Below are positions 1 through 5,236 of a stretch of 6,433 nt of DNA, piece after piece. A program made the position numbers and the translations under genes. The notes beneath the pieces are model-generated. The model ran no database searches. It had not been told where the DNA came from and worked only from the letters and a program-made list of their open reading frames with translations. Numbering within the stretch: position 1 is the stretch's first letter; each line of letters begins with the position of its first letter. Source of the DNA: an uncultured Neisseriaceae bacterium (GTDB lineage: Bacteria; Pseudomonadota; Gammaproteobacteria; Burkholderiales; UBA11063); contig CAITEL010000206.1 in assembly GCA_903891375.1 (NCBI GenBank), positions 1 through 6,433 on the forward strand, in the 5' to 3' direction.

Positions 1-90
1 TAGTTTTACGTATTTAGATAAAAAATGATGCATTTATTTGCAAAATTTGTAAACATGTAACATCAACGTTATCAAGATATTAGCATAGTA

Positions 91-108
91 TTACACAATT
101 ATGTGTAA
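91..108. promoter_or_regulatory. 18-bp perfect dyad upstream of the porin, candidate operator
   Basis: The sequence shows two 7-bp arms, TTACACA and TGTGTAA, separated by ATTA. The dyad lies about 70 bp before the porin start. Its size and symmetry suit a dimeric helix-turn-helix regulator, and porin genes are commonly regulated, but no regulator can be named. It does not match the FNR (TTGAT-N4-ATCAA) or CRP (TGTGA-N6-TCACA) consensus. No convincing -35/-10 pair was found in 1-175, so its position relative to the transcription start is unknown. It could also form a short hairpin in the 5' leader. Confidence 0.35.
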
Positions 109-158
109 GGTACGAAGAACGTAGAGTTAGCAATTTTTGTGAATATATTAAAATATTT

Positions 159-164
159 AAGGGG
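159..164 (+). promoter_or_regulatory. Ribosome binding site of the porin gene
   Basis: AAGGGG lies 11 bases before the ATG at 176. It is the strongest Shine-Dalgarno-like sequence in the window. It supports that start, as does the well-formed signal peptide that follows. Confidence 0.6.
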
Positions 165-175
165 TTAAAATTATA

Positions 176-1532
176 ATGAAAAGTAAATTACGTGGGTTAA
201 CCGTTGCTTTAGCAACATTTTCAACAATATCTTTTGCGGATGTGAATCTTTATGGTAAAGTTGCTGCAGGTATTGAGAACGATCAATTTCAAAATTCTAC
301 AGTGCCAGGTACGGGCAGTGTACAGGATTACGGTTCTTATTTTGGTATTCGAGGTTCTGATCCAGTATATGGTGAAACAGCGGTCATTTGGCAAGTTGAA
401 CAATATTTAGATATTGCATCAGGTCAAGCGTACAATAGTACCAGTGGTGGTGGGCTTTCCGAACACTGGGTCTGCTTCTGCCACGTATTCTGGGCATCTA
501 AATAACCAAGTTAATACATTAGCATCGAGTGAAACTTATATCGGGTTGCAAGGATCGTTTGGGAGGGTGCGTTTAGGTAATATTGGTAACTTCCAACGTG
601 ATAATATGGGTATTACTAATATGTTCAACTCGGCAAATGGTGTCAATGGTTTACAATATAGTCGTACAGGTAAGTTGATTCCAACTTCTGTTCGTTACGA
701 TACACCGTCATGGTCTGGATTTAATATCGCGGCTATGTATGGTTTTAATAGTAGCGGTTTAACTGGTGTATCTGGGGTAAACGGATTTAATACATTTAGC
801 CAAGGTTTAAATGGTGATTATGCAGGTGGAATCTACAGCTTGGGTTTAAATTGGGCGAATGGTGATTGGGGTATGGCTTTAGGCACGACAATTTGGCAAA
901 ATGTAGGTACGTATACTACAGGTGCAGGTGGTATGGTAGCCAATGCATCTATCCCTAATTCAGCTTATGGACCAGCGTATGCAAATACACTTGAAATCAA
1001 CTATAATGACCCAGACGGTTTAATTGCGAATTTAGCCTTTCAAACCTCAAGTGGTCTTGGTATGAATAGTTGGCCAAACTCAGGTGGTACGTATGCTAAT
1101 GCTGTTGGGAATCTAGCATGGAATCCTGGTTATCAAGCAGTTGCAGCACAATTAGGCAACACTAATGCTATGCAAATGCAAGAAATAGCCGTGTCATTAG
1201 GTTATCATCTAGGTCCATGGACACCTAAAGTCGGTTATGGTTATGCAAATAACATGATGACTGGTGGTAGTATTGGCGATGTGATTGATGGTAGTGCTCA
1301 ACAAATAGCAAATAGTGGCTATCAACAAGTTGTAGCTGAGTTAGATTGGAACATTACTCCACGTACGATTGCCTTTGTTAACTTCGGTCAAATTTGGTAC
1401 GGCGATACTTTAACTAATGTTAGTTTTGGTGGTTCAGCTAATCCAGCTGGGCAATCTATGGCAGTGAATGGTAATGTCGCGTATCAAAACAATCAATCAA
1501 CAGTTGCGATGGGTTTTTCTCACACATTCTAA
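176..1532 (+). pseudogene. Neisserial-type outer membrane porin, broken by a +1 frameshift
   Basis: This would be a trimeric beta-barrel porin for passive diffusion of small solutes across the outer membrane. Residues 1-21 are a signal peptide, with cleavage expected after SFA. The mature start DVNLYGKVAAGIE closely resembles Neisseria PorB. Later porin motifs are DYGSYFGIRG, IWQVEQ, SETYIGLQGSFGRVRLGNIG, SVRYDTPSWSGF and the C-terminal SHTF, whose terminal Phe is the usual BAM-recognition signal. The reading frame starting at 176 ends at a TAA at 503-505. Homology passes to the next frame near 445-460, where GGT repeats run into GGG. Removing one G at 452-454 gives NSTSGGGFPNTGSASATYSGH and an intact 451-residue protein, somewhat longer than PorB. 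The remaining ~360 codons are clean, so this is either a very recent lesion or an assembly error. As written, the product stops after 109 residues. Confidence 0.9.
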
Positions 1533-1556
1533 TTCTTGTTTAGACATCATAAAGTT

Positions 1557-1596
1557 ATCCCAGCAATCACACACGTGTGACACGCTGGGATTTATT
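1557..1596 (+). terminator. Stem-loop terminator after the porin
   Basis: ATCCCAGC (1557-1564) pairs perfectly with GCTGGGAT (1584-1591). An inner stem, TCACAC (1567-1572) with GTGTGA (1575-1580), closes on a 2-base loop, with a small internal loop (AA against CAC) between the two stems. TTTATTCT follows, a modest T-rich tail. The hairpin begins 25 bp after the porin stop codon and is the only GC-rich hairpin in this AT-rich stretch. It probably insulates the porin from the genes downstream. Confidence 0.7.
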
Positions 1597-1653
1597 CTCA
1601 CATAAAAGCCACGTAACCACAAAGACGGTATAATTAATTTTGTTTTAATATTA

Positions 1654-1681
1654 ACTATACTCGAACTGATTCAAATTCCAA
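1654..1681 (-). promoter_or_regulatory. Possible outward promoter in the left end of the element
   Basis: Read on the minus strand, TTGGAA (-35-like, 1676-1681) and TATAGT (-10-like, 1654-1659) are separated by 16 bp. The -10 overlaps the element boundary. Transcription would run toward the porin terminator, antisense to the porin. Promoters inside Correia elements are known in Neisseria; activity here is inferred from the boxes only. Confidence 0.25.
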
Positions 1682-1762
1682 TGCGAAGTAACACGATGCC
1701 GTGTACAAATAGTAAATAAGGAGTGTTACGACAAAATTGGAGGTTGAATCAGAAAGAGTATA
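1656..1762. mobile_element. 107-bp Correia-like miniature inverted-repeat element
   Basis: The ends are 27-bp imperfect inverted repeats (1656-1682 and 1736-1762). They match at 22 of 27 positions, begin TATACTC and share an unbroken CTGATTCAA core. A second inverted repeat, GTAACAC (1688-1694) and GTGTTAC (1723-1729), is nested inside. There is no coding capacity. Correia elements of Neisseria, as I recall them, have TATA-ended ~26-bp terminal repeats, target TA, have a short form of about 100-110 bp, and carry an internal GTACAAATAGTA. That same 12-mer is present here at 1702-1713. The outer TA at each end is consistent with TA target use, as with IS630/Tc1-type transposases. The structure is seen directly. 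Kinship to Correia elements is inference from memory. Confidence 0.7.
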
Positions 1763-1764
1763 CA
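1737..1764 (+). promoter_or_regulatory. Possible outward promoter in the right end of the element, facing yaeR
   Basis: TTGGAG (-35-like, 1737-1742) and TATACA (-10-like, 1759-1764) are 16 bp apart, and the -10 spans the element boundary. Transcription would start near 1770, about 35 bp before the VOC-family start codon. It mirrors the box pair in the left end. The hexamers are imperfect. Confidence 0.3.
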
Positions 1765-1793
1765 GTCAGTCTGTTTCTTAAATAATATTTAAT

Positions 1794-1797
1794 GGAG
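1794..1797 (+). promoter_or_regulatory. Ribosome binding site of the VOC-family gene
   Basis: GGAG lies 8 bases before the ATG at 1806. This supports that start, which also aligns with the usual N-terminus of the family (HHVAI a few residues in). Confidence 0.6.
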
Positions 1798-1805
1798 AAA
1801 ATATT

Positions 1806-2176
1806 ATGTTTTCCAAAATTCATCATGTAGCAATAATTTGCTCGAATTATGAAAAATCCAAGTATTTTTATAATATGGTATTATGTTTACCAATTATACA
1901 TGAAGTCTATCGTGTTTCACGGGATTCTTTTAAATTAGATTTGGCGGTCAAATAGAGTTATTTTCTTTTTCTAATGCACTGCACCGTGTATCTTATCCTG
2001 AAGCTTGTGGATTAAGGCATTTATCATTTTGTGTAGATAGTATCGTGGAAGCTGTGAGATATTTAGAAAATAATAATGTGATGTGTGAAGAAATTCGGAT
2101 TGATGAGTATACACAAAAAAAATTTACATTTTTTTCTGATCCTGATGGGTTGCCACTTGAGTTATATGAGAAATAA
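1806..2176 (+). pseudogene. yaeR: YaeR-like VOC (glyoxalase-fold) protein, broken by a -1 frameshift
   Basis: The two reading frames together match E. coli YaeR as I recall it. The first frame gives MFSKIHHVAIICSNYEKSKY, then VYRVSRDSFKLD, and stops at TAG 1953-1955 after 49 residues. The second frame resumes with GGQIELFSF, then PEACGLRHLSF, DEYTQKKFTFFSDPDGLP and LELYEK, ending at TAA 2174-2176. One missing base near 1941-1944 (in TTTGG) accounts for the break and restores 123 residues, close to the usual ~129. The expected VOC metal ligands are present in the repaired protein: H7, E51, H72 and E119. The family is a putative metal-dependent lyase or dioxygenase, and its substrate is not established. 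The A8 tract at 2105-2112 keeps frame, so the lesion is not in the longest homopolymer. The gene follows a mobile-element-like repeat directly. Confidence 0.9.
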
Positions 2177-2186
2177 TAATAAATTT

Positions 2187-2203
2187 GGTTCTGTTACAAA
2201 GTT
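2187..2203. repeat. Lone IS6-family-like terminal repeat (remnant)
   Basis: GGTTCTGTTACAAAGTT differs at one position from the 17-bp terminal repeat of IS431/IS257-type IS6 elements (GGTTCTGTTGCAAAGTT), as remembered. It begins 10 bp after the stop codon of the broken VOC gene. No transposase fragment and no opposite-orientation copy were found in the window, so this would be a solo end left after deletion or recombination. A chance match in AT-rich DNA is possible. Confidence 0.35.
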
Positions 2204-2337
2204 GAATTGTTGATCTATTAAAGATGATCAATGACCATCTGAAATGCAAATATAATCAAAATTAGTTTGCTCAATCATAATTAGCCTTGTAATTTTAAAT
2301 ATTAATTCATGTTTTAATTGTTTCTATGTTATAAAAT

Positions 2338-2393
2338 ATGTAACATAAATTATGTCACATAATATTTATAACATAAACTATGCTATTTAAATT
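2338..2393. repeat. Four tandem 14-bp repeats upstream of the corB-like operon
   Basis: Units start at 2338, 2352, 2366 and 2380. Against the first (ATGTAACATAAATT), units 2 and 3 match at 11 of 14 positions and unit 4 at 10 of 14. The core ACATAA recurs at 2343, 2357 and 2371, exactly 14 bp apart. The second copy sits in a perfect dyad, TTATGT-C-ACATAA (2350-2362). A wider inverted repeat, ATGTTATAAA (2326-2335) and TTTATAACAT (2365-2374), overlaps the array. The array ends about 40 bp before a likely -10 box, so it may be a tandem activator or repressor site. AT-richness inflates the matches. Confidence 0.45.
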
Positions 2394-2410
2394 TTTTTTA
2401 CAATATAGCG

Positions 2411-2439
2411 TAATCAATTTACTAGGTATATGTTAAAAT
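2411..2439 (+). promoter_or_regulatory. Extended -10 promoter of the corB-pilD-coaE operon
   Basis: TGT precedes TAAAAT (2431-2439), giving a TGn-extended -10 that matches TATAAT at 5 of 6 positions. At 17 bp upstream the -35 position holds only the poor hexamer TAATCA (2411-2416), which is tolerable with an extended -10. Transcription would start near 2446, about 27 bases before the first ATG of the operon. Confidence 0.4.
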
Positions 2440-2472
2440 TCAACTTATTTATAGAAGAACTAATAATATATT

Positions 2473-3747
2473 ATGCAATACACACATTTAATAAGCTTAT
2501 TGGGGCTATTTTTTATTTTAGCGCTAGGTAGTTTATTTTCTTTTGTAGAAACGGCAACGGTTGCTATTTCTGAATATCGCCTTAATGCTTTGAAGGATAA
2601 ATACATTTGGGCGAGTTATGCATATAAACTTAAACAAGAATTAAACCAAGTTTTAATTTTTAGTTTATTTGCGAATAGTTTAGCCAATGCTGTATTTACT
2701 ACATTAAGTACTTTTTTATTGGTGCATTTATTAAGTGGCTTTAAAGCAGAATTTGTATTGCCAGTGTCAACTCTTATCATTGCATTTTTAATTATTATTT
2801 TTTCTGAAGCCTTACCTAAAATTATTGCAGCCAAAGCCCCGCTTTTAACTTTAAAAATTGTTGCTATTCCTACTTACTATCTTTTTGTGATATCTCGACC
2901 GATTATCTGGTTAATTGATAAAATGATTATATTAATAACTAAACTATTGGGAGTTAAGGGAGGAGAGAGTGCTTCATTAGAAGAGGTAAAGGCAATAATT
3001 GCAGATAAACGCTCACCGTTTAAAGACAAACATCGATCAATACTGCTTAATTCAATGGAGTTAGAAAAACTACATATTAAAGAAGTATTAATTCCACTAA
3101 GAATGACCGAAGTTATTAATATGCAAGATGATACGGGTGATATTTATAAAAAAATCCATACGACGCATCACACTAGAATTATTGTTTACGAAAACAATAT
3201 TGATAATATTATAGGTTTTCTACATGCAAAAGACGTACTATCTATTGATAAAAGTGAAGAAAATAAAGTACAATTGTATCAGCGTATTCGTCCTATTACA
3301 TTTGTCAATGACTTTACGCCAATTATCCGCCAAATTCATCGTGCACAGAAGCATCGCCAGAGAATTTTTGTTGTAATGAATGAATATGGAGATATATCTG
3401 GAATTGCATGCTTAGAAGACATGTTGGAGATTATTTTTGGTGATTTTACTACAGAGTCACCACAACAAAAATATTTGGCGGTTAAAAATGAGAAGGGGCA
3501 ACTTATTGTTGATGGTACTATGTTAATTCGGGAGTTAAACGAATTGTATGATTTAAATATTGAATTAAAACAGGATGCACTTACGATAAATGGGCTTGTA
3601 TTAAAAACTTTAAATGGTATTCCTAATATTGGGGTTTGTTTTAAACTTAATAATTTAAATTTTGAAGTAATTAACGTTGGTTTATACTGGGTGGAGAGAG
3701 TAAAAATTAGCGATATAAGTGCCCAATCAGTTAAAATAAAGGTATAG
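2473..3747 (+). CDS. CorB/CorC-type membrane protein (DUF21, CBS pair, CorC_HlyC)
   Basis: This 424-residue protein is a full-length member of the CNNM/CorB family, linked to Mg2+ (and Co2+) transport or efflux across the inner membrane. Residues 1-160 form the DUF21 membrane domain, with hydrophobic segments near 5-25, 60-88, 95-115 and 128-160 and the family motifs FVETATVAISEYR (24-36) and SEALPK (111-116). Residues about 203-328 form the nucleotide-sensing CBS pair; HTRIIVYENNIDNIIGFLHAKDVL (233-256, here with gaps from consensus) and VMNEYGDISGIACLEDMLE are hallmark stretches. Residues about 338-412 form the CorC_HlyC domain. The Shine-Dalgarno is weak (AGAAGAA at 2453-2459). It is first in a + strand operon, with pilD starting 2 bp after its stop. 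The transported ion cannot be read from sequence, and older names such as hemolysin are misleading. Confidence 0.88.
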   Translation: MQYTHLISLLGLFFILALGSLFSFVETATVAISEYRLNALKDKYIWASYAYKLKQELNQVLIFSLFANSLANAVFTTLSTFLLVHLLSGFKAEFVLPVSTLIIAFLIIIFSEALPKIIAAKAPLLTLKIVAIPTYYLFVISRPIIWLIDKMIILITKLLGVKGGESASLEEVKAIIADKRSPFKDKHRSILLNSMELEKLHIKEVLIPLRMTEVINMQDDTGDIYKKIHTTHHTRIIVYENNIDNIIGFLHAKDVLSIDKSEENKVQLYQRIRPITFVNDFTPIIRQIHRAQKHRQRIFVVMNEYGDISGIACLEDMLEIIFGDFTTESPQQKYLAVKNEKGQLIVDGTMLIRELNELYDLNIELKQDALTINGLVLKTLNGIPNIGVCFKLNNLNFEVINVGLYWVERVKISDISAQSVKIKV

Positions 3748-3749
3748 AA

Positions 3750-4625
3750 GTGAATAATGATGTTATAATGTATTTACAATATAATTTGATTTTTCGTATT
3801 GTTGTATTATTTGTGTTTGGTGCGATTATTGGTAGTTTTTTAAATGTAGTTATTTATCGTCTGCCTATTATGTTAAAACGTAAATGGCACAAAGATTGTT
3901 GCGAGAATCTTGGAGTTAAGAAAGAAAGAATAGATGATTTACCAGATAAGTATAATTTAATAATTCCAGCATCACATTGTGGCGTATGCCAATGTAAAGT
4001 CCCTATTTGGGCTAATATCCCGATTCTTGGTTTTTTTCTGGTGTGGGGTAAATGTTACAATTGTAAAAGTGGAATTGCGACTTCATATTTGGCGGTAGAG
4101 GTAATAACTGCGATATTGTTTGCTTACGTTGGTTATACAACGTATGATGGATGGATAATACTGGCTAAGATTTTATTCCTTAGTTATGTGGTAGTGGCTA
4201 TTGTTATTGATTATAAAACATTTTTATTACCAGATGAAATAACGCTACCGTTACTTTGGTTTGGCTTATTGGTTAATATACATGGCTTAATCTCAGGGAG
4301 TCTAATTAGTAGTGTTGTTGGTGCAGCTATAGGCTATTTTTCACTTTGGTTTGTGTTTTGGGTATTTAAATTAATTACTAGACGTGATGGAATGGGGTTT
4401 GGTGATTTTAAATTTCTCGCAGCAATTTTAGCTTGGGTTGGGGTAGAGGGGGTTATTCCAGTTTTGTTTATTGCACCATTCTTAGGGATAATCTATTTTT
4501 TAGTGGCATATTTGAGTGGTAAAAAGAAACTTGATAATCCTGTTCCTTTTGGTCCATTTTTAGGTATTGCTGCAGTATGTGTATTATTTTTTGGTAAATA
4601 TTTTGCGTTGTCAATTACATTATGA
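3750..4625 (+). CDS. pilD: Type IV prepilin peptidase / N-methyltransferase PilD
   Basis: This inner-membrane aspartyl protease cleaves the leader of type IV prepilins and type II secretion pseudopilins at Gly-Phe and methylates the new N-terminus. The 291 residues show the conserved GSFLNVVIYRLP (28-39), then the cytoplasmic methyltransferase region with CxxC pairs C77/C80 and C102/C105. The catalytic aspartates are D154 (VIDYKTFLLPDE) and D219 in GFGDFK. NPVPFGPFL (263-271) is also typical. About eight hydrophobic segments fit the family. The start is GTG, chosen because AAAGG (3738-3742) sits 7 bases before it; the alternative ATG at 3768 has no such site. The gene begins 2 bp after the corB-like stop and overlaps coaE by ATGA. 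The usual RYP near the second CxxC reads TSY here. No pilin, pilB or pilC gene lies within the window. Confidence 0.95.
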   Translation: MNNDVIMYLQYNLIFRIVVLFVFGAIIGSFLNVVIYRLPIMLKRKWHKDCCENLGVKKERIDDLPDKYNLIIPASHCGVCQCKVPIWANIPILGFFLVWGKCYNCKSGIATSYLAVEVITAILFAYVGYTTYDGWIILAKILFLSYVVVAIVIDYKTFLLPDEITLPLLWFGLLVNIHGLISGSLISSVVGAAIGYFSLWFVFWVFKLITRRDGMGFGDFKFLAAILAWVGVEGVIPVLFIAPFLGIIYFLVAYLSGKKKLDNPVPFGPFLGIAAVCVLFFGKYFALSITL

Positions 4626-5236
4626 ATAAAAAAATTATCATAGGCTTAACTGGTCTTATTGGTAGCGGTAAATCTTTAGTGGCACAAATGTTTATGGAGT
4701 GTGGGGCTAAGATTATTGATACAGATGTAATGGCACATCAGTTAACCGCTGTTAATGGGGTAGCTATTGCAGAAATTAAAAATAAATTTGGTGCGGAGTT
4801 TATTTTACAAAATGGTGGGTTAAATAGAGATAAAATGCGCCAACTAGTATTTGAGGACAAAAAATCAAAACAATTATTAGAATCAATTTTACACCCATTG
4901 ATATATGATGCAACAACATTAGATTTAATTGCTTCGGATGTTAGTTGTGTTATTGTGGTGGTGCCGTTATTATTTAAAACAAAGAATTTTATAGAGTTAG
5001 TCGACAGAACATTATTTATTGATTGTGATGAAGAGCAAATCATAGATAGAGTTAAAATACGTAATAACTTGAATGCGATTGGAATTAAGAAAATCTTAAA
5101 TGCACAATTATCAAGAGAAGAGCAATTAAATCTTGCAGATGACATTATTGAGAATAATGGCTCAATTATTACATTGAGACAAAAAGTAGTAGAGTTATAC
5201 AATAAGTATATTGCAAAGCAGAAGAAAATTATATGA
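4622..5236 (+). CDS. coaE: Dephospho-CoA kinase
   Basis: CoaE phosphorylates the ribose 3'-hydroxyl of dephospho-CoA with ATP, the last step of coenzyme A synthesis, in the cytosol. The P-loop is GLIGSGKS (11-18), followed by the DTD acceptor-site motif at 33-35. LHPLI (90-94), PLLFKTK (115-121), the lid-region arginines in DRVKIRNN (142-149) and QLSREEQLNLADDIIENNG (162-180) all match the family. The length of 204 residues is normal. The start codon overlaps the pilD stop as ATGA and has no clear Shine-Dalgarno, so translation probably relies on coupling. PilD-CoaE adjacency is common in gamma- and betaproteobacteria. In canonical proteins PLLFE is usual; here the E is K. Confidence 0.95.
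   Translation: MNKKIIIGLTGLIGSGKSLVAQMFMECGAKIIDTDVMAHQLTAVNGVAIAEIKNKFGAEFILQNGGLNRDKMRQLVFEDKKSKQLLESILHPLIYDATTLDLIASDVSCVIVVVPLLFKTKNFIELVDRTLFIDCDEEQIIDRVKIRNNLNAIGIKKILNAQLSREEQLNLADDIIENNGSIITLRQKVVELYNKYIAKQKKII

Noticed and set aside
221..403. 60-codon minus-strand frame inside the porin
   Set aside because: Antisense to conserved porin strands with no supporting start signal.
414..505. The ATG at 414 as a separate start for a 372-residue porin
   Set aside because: Its first ~30 residues overlap the real porin N-terminal frame and have no porin similarity or signal peptide. It is the downstream half of a frameshifted gene.
1629..1634. TATAAT as a promoter -10 between the porin terminator and the element
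   Set aside because: No acceptable -35 at 15-19 bp upstream and no TGn extension. In such AT-rich DNA the hexamer alone is not evidence.
2210..2231. TTGATC-N10-GATCAA inverted repeat as an FNR box or terminator for yaeR
   Set aside because: FNR sites need a 4-base spacer between TTGAT and ATCAA. The 6-bp stem is weak and no T-run follows.
2234..2243. ACCATCTGAA, resembling the Neisseria DNA uptake sequence GCCGTCTGAA
   Set aside because: Only 8 of 10 positions match, there is a single occurrence, and no inverted pair forms a terminator. Likely chance.
2616..2834. 72-codon minus-strand frame inside the corB-like gene
   Set aside because: Antisense to the conserved DUF21 domain, with no ribosome site or similarity.
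4738..5202. 154-codon open frame on the minus strand inside coaE
   Set aside because: It lies wholly antisense to a clearly conserved kinase gene, has low-complexity Ser/Asn/Ile content and no recognisable domain. It is a shadow frame.
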